Source of the DNA: Allodiplogaster sudhausi
Lineage: Eukaryota; Nematoda; Chromadorea; Rhabditida; Diplogasteridae
DNA: 64,000 bases
Direction: 5' to 3'
NCBI GenBank assembly: GCA_945643635.1
Contig: CALZFC010000020.1
Coordinates: 600,001-664,000 of the forward strand
Position numbers and translations under genes: made by a program. A model generated the notes under the pieces. It was not told the origin of the DNA, did no database searches, and was given only the letters and a program-made list of their open reading frames with translations. Shown here piece by piece: positions 46,561-58,254 of this stretch (the stretch's first letter is position 1; every line of letters begins with the position of its first letter).

Positions 46561-47590
46561 TAATGAAAAACAAAATCTATCCATTTAAATCTATGAAGGA
46601 TGTGTATCTTATGTATACTAGTAAAAAGAATAATATTGTATTTTAAAAATTTTAGAACATGCTAGACAAAAAATACTTAAATAATTACATACATCAAAGA
46701 AATCGCTTTTTGTAAATAGTAAGTGATAAAGAAAGTTTCAAACAGCAATATGATGCCGTAAGCGTATGGCAGTTCGCTTTCCCTACAATTAAGGGATACA
46801 ACAATGTCTATCACGACTATCTTGTGACCAAGAAAACTTCAAATGTTAAACTGTTCGCACGCTTCATAAGATTTATAAAAGAAGCCTATTCGTTGGTATT
46901 GAACATTAGTGGCTTTGCACTACACATTTTATATCTTATCCTTGTCTTGACTACTCCTCAGTTCTTCTTCTATCTTGACAATGTTCTCGAGCTGTTGCAG
47001 ATTCAGCTTGTATTACCCTGAAATACGAGAAGCCAACGGAATGAACTCACAAGTCAAACAAAAAAAATTATGTTTCCTGACAACAGAATATATGCTTATG
47101 TACATATGTATGTACGTATACTACATACATGCTTATTTCCTCTCCAAATAATTCAGATGTTAAATTCTCCACTAATTCGTCTTGCTAATATACAATTCTA
47201 TTGAGATTGATTATGAGATAGACGGCGATTAAATAGCATAATTAGCATAATCTTGCTGGCGATAAGAAGCGCGAATGATTTGTAAGCTGAAACTGCTCAT
47301 TGATAAAGAAGAAGAAAGTCTATCCGAATGAGCACAAACAAACATACCCGAACTTTTGCTCTTTTGTAACCACCGTCAAATTGCATGTCTGCTTCGGTAA
47401 GATCCTCATTTCCCAATCTTGAGTTCTTCTTGAATGAGTCTCTGCATATACGGAATATGTCACGGTTCTGTTCAAGGTTTACACCACCATTATGGAAACA
47501 GTAGCATTTGATAACATATGGCCTTAGTAGCAGAAACTTCACATTCGGATGCACATCTCAATAATTCTCTTTACCATTCGTTGTCTTTCC
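46561..47590. other. AT-rich interval with duplicated block V
   Basis: 47100-47290 (GCATAATTAGCATAATCTTG and flanks) matches the reverse complement of 54330-54500, and 46970-47050 (TCTCGAGCTGTTGCAGATTC) matches the reverse complement of about 54640-54710. No reliable exon otherwise. Confidence 0.45.
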
Positions 47591-47681
47591 AGCTCCATCC
47601 TCGACTACCATACTGGATTATTCACGACAAGAATTGCAAAGTCGCGGGAAAGGAGGAGAAGACGATCGACTTTCTTTGAGG
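47591..47681 (+). CDS. Candidate 3'-terminal exon of an unknown plus-strand gene
   Basis: TCTTTCCAG precedes LHPRLPYWIIHDKNCKVAGK then EEKTIDFL and a stop. Related strings YKNFKGALKIEKPIDF and YKNFKVALKIEKSIDF occur at 31063-31110 and 36093-36140, always just 3' of an iGluR-like copy and in convergent orientation. This suggests a second, plus-strand gene family interleaved with the receptors, perhaps the same gene as the unknown exons a-c. No family recognised. Confidence 0.35.
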
Positions 47682-47877
47682 GTGAGACAAGAATCTTCGC
47701 AAAAGTCCATCAATTTGTATGGAAACTTAAATTTGTGCAAATTATTCACGCGCATAAATTAATCTGAAAAAACAGTAGTTGAGATAAGTTACCAAATGCT
47801 TTCACAAAACACAATACTGATAAATATCGGCAAATATTCTCAATAGTGAAGAGAATAATAAGTCAACGGTTCAGAGA

Positions 47878-50690
47878 CTACAAGTCTCTCACAAAGAACT
47901 GCAAATTGTAAACTTTTTTCATTGACTCAAACATAGTTCCAACCAAGTTGCGCTTGTAAAGCACTCGTTCACGAAGGAGGAAACAGAATGCAATGAAATG
48001 GGAGAGAAGAAGGCCGACGAACGGGACTCGCAACTGGCTAAGAGTCATGATGGAGAAGGAGATCTTGGGCGGCTTGAAGTCAAGCGACTCGCCTTGCGGA
48101 CGAGAAGTGTAGCGAAGGATAAGAGCGTGCATCTATGCACATCAACAACACAATCGTTCTATGTCAACTTTGCCGTTGCCTCTTAAGCACCACCACCAAC
48201 TTGTTCTGGTCCGGAAATGCTGACGAGATTCCGATTGAGAATATTGCGAAGCTTCCGAAGTCTTCGGTCCTTCCGCAAGAAGAAGGTCGATGGATTTGGA
48301 ATGCCGAAGCCCTCGCTAGCAAATGACGGGTACTTTTTATCCAGAGATGCCATCTCTCCGTGGGGCACAGCAATTCTCAAAAAAATTTCAATGGGATGTT
48401 CATTTTGTCATGACAATTCTAGCACGCGTATTTTCTTGGAGAGATTGCCATGATGTCTACATTGATCTTCGTACTGTCTGAGTGGGCAAGGCGAGCGAAA
48501 GTTGCCATTGCGGCGGAGCCGGATGCCCGTGAAGCCGGAGTAGATGGAGACTTGGCCAAAGAAATGCAGAGATGACTTTGCGCATAACTACAACTAATGT
48601 TATCTTTAAAATTGGCAGAACTTCTTATTATCTCCATATCTCTCTCTTTGTTTTCTCTTCCTTGTACCATATTTGCCATTTTCTGGTTATCTGGCTCGAA
48701 GATGAGGCGATTGTCATATTTTTCATCTGGATCGCCTCCGAAGAACTCCGCAATCTGCAGTTCGACTTACTTTTTTTTTATTTTTATTCTAGTACTGATT
48801 TGCTTTTTTTAAACCGGAGTTATAAAGTTCGAAATTGGGAGAAATAAGTGCGAACAGTCGCTGGCTTGACTGCGAATTCGCCTTTCATAATTAGCCGACC
48901 GCTGCCGACTCGCAGATATTCAAGGAATTCAGTGACCGTTCTCAATACACACAATTATCAGTTATCTTTTTTTTGTTTTGTTAAGCAAAGTGTAACAATT
49001 GCATCTACTAATGGAGACGAAATGCCAAATTTCCTTAATCTTTAGAAGCTGGACGAGAAAACAAACGTTGGCGGATTCACGGTCGTTTGAATTGCGCTGC
49101 CCGAGTACATTGCATTGTAGATGAGGAGAAGCAGTAGTACCGAGAGATGAAAACAAAAAATAGCCGGGCGTCTTCCGGAGAGCGGATCAGAAGAGAGCAC
49201 TCGTTGTAGCGAGGAGGAGAAGCGTCTGATAGTGATTAAAAGATCTTTTGATACTATGTGAGACCGACTTCTCGCTGTCCTTGAGCATGAGAAGAAGAGC
49301 GAGGGTCAAGCATTCAAAAGCGTATGCAGAAAACAGAGCAGCCACGAAAGCCGCTGCCATCCAAGGAGAGAAGACGAGAAAGTCGCCCAGTGCCCAGCCA
49401 CCGTCCCAGTCGGCCCGCTCGTAATAAGTGAACTAAAAAGTTTACAAATAACTATTAATATTTATGTACCTACAGATGTATGATCGATTGATGAAACATT
49501 AATTTTTAACAGTTCAGATTAGGCGCGCACACAGAAAAAATATTCGTAGTTTGTAGCGCGCCCCCAAAAGATTGAGGAAGAATTCGTGAAATCATGCTAA
49601 TATATTAGTATCTCATTTCGTGAAATATCACGAATATTTTTTCTGTGTGCGTATTGTAAAGTTGAGAATGAGCCCGTACATAGTCCATTGTGGGCGGGTG
49701 AGTGTAGTAAAAGTTGGCGACTCGCTGCTTCTTGAAAGATAATTCTTCGATCGATCCGTCAAGATTTCCTTGATGAAGGAAATATCTATATTTTTTCTCT
49801 CTCTTGAACTCTCGCATCCCGATCAGGTAAAAGGGGAGAGAATGCGAACCCCTTTGAACCATTCCAAGCACTCCACCAAAGTCACCAGTTGCATTATCGA
49901 TGTCGAAACCGCCTGAGTGAGAATCGATATATATATATTTATATTCGATATATATATATGTATATCATCATGCCATCATCATCATCATGTTAGAGAGAAT
50001 ACATTTCAGCGCTACCGTAAGAGTCGACACGCACAAACTCGATAGGAAGCAGACCGGCTTCTGATGCGGCTGCGCGAAAAATGTCCACGAAAATTCCTTT
50101 CAATTATTAGCTCAATAGTTAATTATCATTTGAAAAGTCGTTTTCAAATCACATTGTCTCCTTTTTCTATATTTAATTTAGTAGTAATGCCAACCTGAAA
50201 GTGTTTGAAGATGCTGTGATTTGCGGTAGACGAATGGATGGACGCGGTCGTCGACGTAACCAAGGCGGAGGGGCATCGCTCAGTCGTGGTCGTTCGCGCT
50301 AGACGAGAGAATCTTCACCATTGCTTCACATATTGTCGGTGAAAAAACAGCAACTCATTTTGCAGTTTTTTGATGAGCAACTCACAAACAACGGCAATCC
50401 TCGTTGTACGTAGCTTGGGAACGCGTTCATAAGTTTGCATTTTTCAAGGCTGCAAAAGTAGGGCGGAGCGAAAAATGCTGTTCATAATGTGACGACATCA
50501 TAAACCACCAACCCATTGATGACAGATGAAACTTCCGGACTTCCGGTCTTCTTCTTTTTCGATTCCAAAGCTCAAATACTTAAGCGGAATTCTGCTGAAC
50601 TCACAACGGATCATGTGCTCGCATTACTCCAATTAATAGGAACATCAGCAGCACAAACATATTGGGAGCTAAAAGGAAAAAGAAATGCAT
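47878..50690 (-). CDS. iGluR-like receptor, copy 6 (with signal-peptide exons)
   Basis: The only copy with convincing 5' exons. Exon 1 (50605-50690) reads MHFFFLLAPNMFVLLMFLLI then GVMRAHDP, a signal peptide, with donor GTGAGT. Exon 2 (50386-50449) has acceptor TTTTGCAG and donor GTGAGT and joins in phase (LEKCKLMNAFPSYVQRGLPL). Exon A (ATG at 50274-50276) follows, but its acceptor reads GAGCG before ATG, two bases out of phase with exon 2. Exons B-J: GIFVDIFRAAASEAG, GGFDIDNATGDFGGVLG, NLDGSIEEL, FTYYERADWDGGW plus M1, M3 with YNAMYSGSAI, I 48183-48380 and J 47878-48132 (M4). Exon H lacks 3 bp and its usual donor (near 48460). Groups with copy 7 by sequence (FSAYAFECL, SVSHS) and by lacking the GC-rich MITE and intron hairpin. 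Confidence 0.6.
49528..49649. mobile_element. 122-bp MITE with CACACAGAAAAAATATTCG ends
   Basis: CACACAGAAAAAATATTCGT and its reverse complement bound 122 bp in the C-D intron of iGluR-like copy 6. Copies 1, 2, 4 and 5 read GGCGCATATTGTGAAG without interruption at this place. The target duplication appears short (GCG or CG). Family unassigned. Confidence 0.8.
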
Positions 50691-50708
50691 TACTTATCTA
50701 GAGTCGTG

Positions 50709-51040
50709 AAGGTGTGGTTAGCCAAACGAGAAGTAGAAGCTGTTGAAGATAACCAAGATGATAAGAGTGGCGAGATGGAAGGCAGCCATGGAAGAACGGC
50801 GCGCACTCATCGGTTCAGAGCACCAGGCGTGGTGAAGGAGAGAAAATTTCCAGCTTAAATATATAACAACAACAATTCTAATAGAAATCGATTAAAGAAA
50901 GAATTTTGCTCTTTGTACTATGATTATTTTCATACATTGTGAACCTTTTAAAATGTCCTTCCTGGCACGGCGCCATCCTTGGCGAAAGACAGCGCGATAG
51001 ACTTCGTTTCCTCATCGACGTACCCAAGAAGAAGTGGCAT
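50709..51040 (-). pseudogene. Distant iGluR-like paralog remnant, left arm
   Basis: Two exons' worth of sequence. An exon-A-like piece (about 50955-51040) gives MPLLLGYVDEETKSIALSF, matching MPLRLGYVDDRSYPF. An M3-like piece (50709-50830) gives EPMSARRSSMAAFHLATLII, then LVIFNSFYFSFG, matching DPLSGRRPAIFSFHLSILML of the tandem copies. Everything between is deleted. It lies directly 5' of copy 6's signal-peptide exon. Confidence 0.65.
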
Positions 51041-51149
51041 TCCTAAGCCTCGTTCCTTCCCCCTGTAGTATCTTACTTCTCCAATTTGAACGTCTAATCA
51101 GTCATAAGCAAGAAGCTAATATTGTTTACCAATAGATTGAGAAGATCAC

Positions 51150-52021
51150 ATTTAGGACGATACTATTACGGTCGTGTTTTGACGAGAGATAAAAAAGAGC
51201 GAGTTAAAATATTACACTTTATGTCATGTCAAACAAACGAGGCCGAAGCAAAGTGAAAAGACATCTTCATTTGAATAAACATGCGAGTTAGGCGCGTTGT
51301 ATTCCCGTAACAGAAGAAGCAGCCTCAATGAGAGAAAGAGCGTGCAAAAGTGGGAGAGCGCAACCATTTAATAAGGTTCTCGAAAGGTGATGAAAGGAGC
51401 TTGTTTGAGCACAAGACTTTGCTCTACTTTGGCACAGTGCCAGGAAGCGAGTTCATTAGTTCATTTATTTCGGTGTCCTTCACACTCTCCCCCCCCCCAT
51501 CCGGCTCGCCTTTTTTGCCTTATTTCTCTCAAGTTCCGGGTTAGGCAGCTAAAACAGCATTCTAAGCGTCACAATAGCTCACCGGCACCTGGCACAGGGA
51601 GAAAATGAGGAGTCAGGGAAGCTATATTTTTATGATTATTTGCAAAACAGGTGAGAGAGCAGTAACATTTCTTTTAAGGCAGCTCTGCGCATGACAGAAA
51701 CAAGACATTTCGGCTAACAATAAGGATGAAAATGGCCAATCAGAAATATAGCGTGCAGGCCTACAAATCTGTCTACGGGCAACAGAAGATGTCTTTAGCA
51801 AAATGTGAGTGACTGTGTTGCTAAAATACATATACTTTTACAAAAGCTTGCTGTTAGGATGCAGGCAGAAAAAGAACAAAAACAAGGTGTGCGCGAAACG
51901 GAAAGGAATTTCCAAAAGCTCTCCCCGTTCTTTCTGCAATGTTTGTTTTAGTGTTTTTGCAATTCCAACATTCCTTCGAGTTGCCTGTTCTTTGTGCCCC
52001 ACGAAGTCTTTCATCCGTGTA
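51150..52021 (+). repeat. Duplicated unit U, copy 2 (left part)
   Basis: Homologous to 45600-46440 and to the reverse complement of 55270-56110. It is interrupted at TA 52020-52021 by a foldback element and resumes at 53391 (to about 53640). Confidence 0.75.
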
Positions 52022-52710
52022 CAGTACCGCTCAACGGCGAGAGGTCAATGCTGCGTCGGCTATAGCGGACGCGGCCAAATGGGCCAAGTGGAATATCTCG
52101 CTGCAGAAAGAGTTTTGAGGCAAATCACATATCAATATGAGATCCTGGAATTTTTCTTCACAAATTGCATTAAAAAAATCTTGAAAATCGTTGAAATTTT
52201 GTGAAACTTGTATTTGCATGACATACAGTGACAAATTTGGTGCGTTGCCATATAGTTTGTGTGTTGCGTGTTTTAAGTTCTTCTAAAGTTGCCGATTTCA
52301 AGTGGAAAAACGAAGTGATCTCGGGTTTCTTTCCTTTGATGCTGCGTTCGTTTTTTGACGTTCTAAAACTGTTTAACACAACATTTTCTAAAAAAAAAAA
52401 CATTTGCACTGCATGGGGTACGAACCGGCGACGCACAAAAATGAAAGCGAGCACGTGACCCACTGCGCCACGTAGCCTATGAGTTTAGGCTCAACCCAGA
52501 CGTTTATAATGGGCTCATGCCGTAAATTTACAATCGCAAAACTGTGATTCGCTTTGAGCGAACATCGCTGGACGCTCCCTCAATCCCTGAATTATTTTCA
52601 CTGCTTTTAATTTTTCTCTAGGCACAACATCTGCAACACTTACATATCTGATTCGACTACCAGCCACATTATGTCATTGTCAACGACTGGCTTGAATATC
52701 CAAACATCAT

Positions 52711-52780
52711 TGGAGTGGCGCAGTAACTAGCGCGACCGGTTATAGTTTTGAGTGTCGCAGGTTCGATCCCCAGCCGGTGC
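52711..52780 (+). promoter_or_regulatory. tRNA-like pol III promoter module in the foldback loop
   Basis: A-box-like TGGCGCAGTAACTAG (52716-52730) and a perfect B box GGTTCGATCCC (52760-52770) with tRNA-like spacing, followed by CAGCCGGTGC. It resembles the 5' head of tRNA-derived SINEs. Folding into a cloverleaf is imperfect, so it is called tRNA-derived and not a tRNA gene. Confidence 0.65.
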
Positions 52781-52938
52781 AGATGTTTTGCCTAGAGAAA
52801 AATAAAAAGCAGTGAAAATAATTCAGGGATTGAGGGAGCGTCCAGCGATGTTCGCTCAAAGCGAATCACAGTTTTGCGATTGTAAATTTACGGCATGAGC
52901 CCATTATCAACGTCTGGGTTGAGCCTAAACTCATAGGC

Positions 52939-53000
52939 TACGTGGCGCAGTGGGTCACGTGCTCGCTTTCATTTTTGTGCGTCGCCGGTTCGAACCCCAT
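52939..53000 (+). promoter_or_regulatory. tRNA-like pol III promoter module in the right arm
   Basis: TGGCGCAGTGGG (52943-52954) and GGTTCGAACCC (52987-52997) fit A and B boxes about 33 bp apart. The mirror copy on the minus strand of the left arm (about 52415-52480) has GGTTCGTACCC and the same A box, so both arms could be transcribed by pol III towards the ends of the element. Confidence 0.65.
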
Positions 53001-53640
53001 GCAATGCAAATGTTTTTTTTAAAGAAAATGTTGTGTTAAACAGTTTTAGAACGTCAAAAAACGAACGCAGCATCAAAGGAAAGAAACCCGAGATCACTTC
53101 GTTTTTCCACTTGAAATCGGCAACTTTAGAAGAACTTAAAACACACAACACACAAACTATATGGCAACGCACCAAATTTGTCACTGTATGTCATGCAAAT
53201 ACAAGTTTCACAAAATTTCAACGATTTTCAAGATTTTTTTAATGCAATTTGTGAAGAAAAATTCCAGGATCTCATATTGATATGTGATTTGCCTCAAAAC
53301 TCTTTCTGCAGCGAGATATTATACTTGGCCCATTTGGCCGCGTCCGCTATAGAAGACGCAGCATTGACCCCTCGCCGTTGAGCGGTACTGTATGTCACAT
53401 GGAAGAAATATCCTGGCCGTCACGAATTCTCGTCCAAGAGAAATTTTCTTCTCCGAACTCCCTCGCCTAACAATAAGACAATAGCAATGCCAGCCAAATA
53501 ACTGGACTATCCGTTTAAATTTAAGGAGTATGTCTATATCATATATGTAAGTACTTTGTGAAAAAAGAATAAGATTATCCTTTTATAAACTGTAGAACTT
53601 GCTATACACAAATACGTATCAAAGAAATCGCTTAATAGTA

Positions 53641-55009
53641 CGTGAAAAAGAAAGTTTCAAACAGTAATATTACCCGTCAGCGATTGCATTCAAGGTTGAT
53701 GCTATGAAGGATTCAATCGCCATCAGGACGATAAGCATTAATGAAGCTGCTTCGTCTATACAAAGTCCATGTCGGCCACTTAAGAATTGATAACAAAACA
53801 ACCTAAACGTCATTAAAAAAAACTGGAGAGTAGAGTAAATAATTTTAATCAAAAACTGAAGGCGAAATTCGAGCAAAAATAAATTCTCTGCCGACTCACT
53901 TCTCTCGTAGACAATGACAGAACGGAGACGCCCACGGAATAGAGAATCTACGAAACTATCTTCGCAGAAATGATGTAGCTTGGCAATGACAGGAGGAAAA
54001 TTCCAGAAAAAAATTGCTTTTCGATTCTTCAGGGATTTAAATTGTAAACAATCGTGCCACTAAGCAGAAAAAGAATGAGTTTTCGACAAGTGGTTAATGT
54101 TCTAAATTTCCTTTCTGAAACTTCAATATAAATTCTACGCTTTAGGGGCGCGGGTCTTTTCGAATCTAATGGATAGAGATGAAATTAGGCATTTTTGCGT
54201 GCTCGATCATGAGAAGGATGTCCAGAATACCTCAAGTATATAAGTTCGTTCGGAATAACGGACAACCATGCCGAGCTTTTCCGTTGTTATAGGCTGTCTT
54301 GCAGCGGAACGCTATAATAGCGATAATTCCTTGTCAGTAGGTACATACATACATACATATAAGATCATTCGCTCTTATCACCATCAATATTATGCTAATT
54401 ATGCTATTTAATGAGCGCTTTTGTAATAGTCAATCGTAGTAGAATTGTACATAGCAATGTGAATTAGTGGAGCATTACATCTGAATTATTTCGAGAAAAA
54501 GGAAGCATCTATGTATGTTTTTCTGTACATACATACGTGCATGTATGAGCATATATTCCATTGTCAGGAAACATAATGATGCGATTGTTGTGCTGTCAAA
54601 ATGCTCGTTGTTCAACTGGTGAGTTCATTCCGTTCCCCGTCCTCACATGACTGGCTTCTCGTCTTTCAGGGTACACGCTGAATCTGCAACAGCTCGAGAA
54701 TATATTTTTTTTTCAAACTGAAACGTCACTGTAAAATGTCGTCACATCATTAAACTTGATGTATGAATAAATAAATAAATAAATATTGCCAAGCAAGCAG
54801 AAGAACATAGCCAAGACAAGGAAAAGTCATTGATTGTGTAGTAAAACATGGCAATGTTCAATACAAACGAACAGGCTACTTTCAAAAATCAAGTGAAGCA
54901 CTGAGTGAGGACATTTTAGCATTAGAAGTCTATTTAGTCGCAAGTTAGTTGTGGTAGACATTTTTGTGCCCCTTAATTGTACAGTAAGCAAATTTCCAAC
55001 CGCTGAAGG
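53641..55009. other. Spacer of the large inverted duplication
   Basis: The mirror symmetry of the flanks ends near 53690 and resumes near 55000 (TATCAAAGAAATCGCTTAATAG against its inverted counterpart). The spacer contains an inverted copy of block V (54330-54720) and a minus-strand frame at 53670-53876 with a hydrophobic stretch (EAASLMLIVLMAIESFIAST) before a GTAATA donor, possibly a relic membrane exon. No intact gene. Confidence 0.5.
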
Positions 55010-56110
55010 AAAAATATTACTGTTTTAAACTTTCTTTATCACTTATTATTAAGCGTTTTCTTTGATACTTATTTTTGTTTAGCAAGTTCAAAAGTCTATA
55101 AAAAGCCAATTCATGATATAACATCCTTCATAGATTTTAACGGATAGAGTTTTCATTATATGCATTTTATTCTCGGCCTTTGCAATTTTCTAAGGCAGGA
55201 GAGTTCGTGGAGGAAGATTTCTCTTGGACGAGATGCCAGCTAGAATTCGTGACATCCTCGATAGTTTTTCCACGTGACTGACATGTATTCTCTTCTTCGT
55301 GGAGCATAAAGAACAGGCAGCTCGAAGGAATGTTGGAACTGAAAAAAAACACTAAAACAAACATTGCAGAAAGAACGGGAGGGCTTTTGAAAATTCCTTT
55401 CCGTTTCGCGCTTTCCATGTTTTTGTTATTTTTCTGCCTGCATCCAAACAGCAAACTTTTGTAAAAGTAATACATATTTAGTAATACAGTAACTCATTTT
55501 TAGGATTTCTTCTGTTGCCCGTTGGCCTGCAAATTATAAGTGTTTCTAATTGGCCATTTTCATCTCACCTCCTTGGCTGATGAAAGAAATGTTACTGCTC
55601 TCTCACAGGTTTTCAAAAATAATCAAATTTGGGAACTTCCCTGTCTCCTCATTTTCTCCTTGTGCTAGGTGCTTTGAGCAATTGTGACGTTTATAATGCT
55701 CTTTTTGCTCTGCCTAGACTGGAGAGATACAAGCCAAAAAAGACGAGCTTGTGAGAGGGGGGAGGGTGAAGGACAAGTGAGTACATGAAGGGCTTTGCCG
55801 TGTTTCTTCAACGAAATAAGTGGACTCGCTTCCTGGCACTGTGCCAAAGCAGAGCAAAGTGTTGTGCCCAAACAAACTCCTTTAATTGCCTTTCCAGAAC
55901 CTTATTAAAGGATTGTGCTTGCACGATCTTTCTCTCATTTTTTTTCTCTCATCATTTATATCATTCTTTTGTTACAAGTACACAATTGCGAATGACTCTC
56001 ATGTTTATTCAAATCGAGATGTCTTTGCACTTTGCTCCTTCCTCGTTTGTTTGATAGGCCATAAATGGTAAACTAGACTCGCTCGCTTTGTTTTTCTCTT
56101 CAAAACATGG
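55010..56110 (-). repeat. Duplicated unit U, copy 3 (inverted)
   Basis: Reverse-complement copy of 51150-53640 without the foldback element. It preserves minus-strand frames SRMSRILAGISSKRNLPP and CSALAQCQEASPLIS. It forms the inner part of the right arm of the large palindrome. Confidence 0.75.
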
Positions 56111-56289
56111 CCTAATTCTATCGTCGTCCTTGTGGTTTTCTCCAAGCAATATTCACTTCTTTCTTATGGTTGGCTTGCATGTAGTCTCCACTCTTGGATG
56201 ATATGAGCAAGAAATAGATTGTTTGTTTATTTCTAATATGTGTGCAAATAGGATAAGGAAGAAAGAGAGAGAGAGGGAAGGAAGGAGGA

Positions 56290-57130
56290 CGAAGAAGGGG
56301 GTGGCGTTGGAATGCCGCTTCGTCTTGGACTCGTCGACTAGGAAAAGTAGACCTTTTTGAAATTAAAAAATTTTCGCCGCTATCGTTCGCCAAGGAAGGC
56401 GACATGCCAGGAAGGACATTTTAAAAGGTTCACAATGGAGAGCAATTTCTTCAATCGATTGCTTTAAAGGAAGTATCCGACGAAAAATATCTTCTTCTTT
56501 TATATTCCCATATGCTCAAGTCTGGCCTAAAAGATCGATTAATAGTGGTCCCGCTTTACGAAAGTCAGTATTTAGCCAGAAATTTGCATTTGCTTTTTGG
56601 AATACGGTAGAAAACGTCTCTGTCGATGCACCCGGTGTATGCTCAAAAGCAACGGGGCGGAAGAAGAGGCAGTCTCTGCCCGTCTTGCCCACTTAGCACC
56701 CCATTTTCACCAAGGGATGAGAGATACAGACGTTAGAGAAAAGCGAGACAATGAAAGAAGGCGAGAGAGGTTTGATACACATACGTTTCAAATTTGAAAT
56801 TTTGTAGCGGGCGCTAAAAAAAAGGCTCATCCAGTTGGGAGTTTAGCACAGTTTGAAACGTAATTTTATCAGATACGGTTTTCTTTCGTCGGATACTTCC
56901 ATTAAGCATTTTTTTAATTTAAGCAGTAACTTTTCCACATAATAAAAAGAACGAGCCATTCAGGAGGCTCTCTCCTCTCCTCCATCACGACTTATGCTCT
57001 GGCCTGTTGAGCGCGGGCTGTCCTTCAATGGCTGTCTGCCATCTCGCCCGCCCTTATCATCCTGATTATCTACAAGAGCTTCTACTCCACTTCGGCTATC
57101 CACAATTCCACAACTCCAGAGACGTAGTGA
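56290..57130 (+). pseudogene. Distant iGluR-like paralog remnant, right arm
   Basis: Mirror of 50709-51040. The exon-A-like start MPLRLGLVD is followed at once by a stop (about 56311-56340). The M3-like exon at 57010-57120 is frameshifted by one extra base after CATCTCGCC relative to the left arm, giving SAISPALIILIIYKSFYSTS in one frame. Between the two lie about 600 bp absent from the left arm (56440-57000), with no recognisable exon. Confidence 0.6.
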
Positions 57131-57179
57131 TGATTCCTGCGCATCTTGCACTTTATCTCCCAATATATATCTGCGGCTG

Positions 57180-58199
57180 ATGTTCATATCAATTGGAGTA
57201 ATGCGAACACCAGATCCCTTGTGAGTTCAGCAGAAATCCGCGTAAGCTATTGAGTTTTGGAAGCAAAAAAGAAGACGGGGTATTCTTATGTCATCGCTGG
57301 GTGAGTGTTGTATTATGTCGTCACATTATGAACAGTATATTTTGCTCCGCTCTTATTTTGCGGCCTTGTAAGAGGCAAACTTACGACTGTTGCGAAACTA
57401 TGCAATATTATGAGTTCTCAGCCATTTCAGCTTATTCTTGAAAACGGTCTTCACAGTCGTAATCTCCATGGTCGAAATATGTAAACTCCTACGCGAAATG
57501 ACACGAAAATGCGTATTCAGCGCGCTATTCCAGTTTGTATTATTTATATTAATACTATTAATACTATTAATACCGGACCCAACAATGTTGAGCGGGACTG
57601 TATATATGCCTTTCTTGTGAGTTGCTCTTCAAAAGACTGTAAAATTAGTTGTTTTTCCATTGACAATTTTTGAAGGCAATAGTGTAGATTCTCTCGTCCG
57701 CTGCTGTACTTGAGAGTCTCAACCATCGAAGCGTTCGCTTGCAGTTTCATTATGTTTTAAGAATTTATCTCATTCGTCAACCTATTTATGTAACTTTATA
57801 TATGTATATATTTGTTCGATTTCAATTTGTCATTGTCAAGATGTGGCTGAGTGAGAAGAGCGTGAACTAATACTACTGACAGATGCCGCTCCGCCTTGGC
57901 TACGTCAACGATCGCCTCTACCCATTTGTCTACCGCGAATCACAGCAGCTTCAAACACTTTCAGGTTGGCATTACAAGTAAATAAAATATATTTAAGGGA
58001 GAAATTGCGAATAAAAAGATTATTTTTTCACATGATATTTTATTATTGAGCTAATAATTGAAAGGAATTTTCGTGGACATTTGGCACGAGGCCGCATCGG
58101 AAGCTGGACTGCTTCCTATCGAGTTTGTGCGTGTGGACTCTTACGGTAGCACTGAAATGTATTCTCTCTAACATGATGATGATGATTATGGTATATATA

Positions 58200-58254
<55 letters not shown>

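Larger units (their letters stand above)
52022..53390. mobile_element. Tc1/mariner-like foldback with tRNA-like sequences, 1.37 kb
   Basis: Ends CAGTACCGCTCAACGGCGAG and reverse complement, with TA duplication (52020-52021, 53391-53392). Arms 52022-52637 and 52779-53390 pair nearly completely; the loop is 141 bp. The unit U copies at 46430 and, inverted, 55280 give empty sites. Three tRNA-like modules are inside: one at the loop edge and one in each arm. No transposase. Confidence 0.9.

Noticed and set aside
52711..53000. Possible tRNA genes
   Set aside because: A and B boxes are good, but acceptor and anticodon stems do not form convincingly and the modules lie inside a transposon, so they are listed as tRNA-derived promoter modules.
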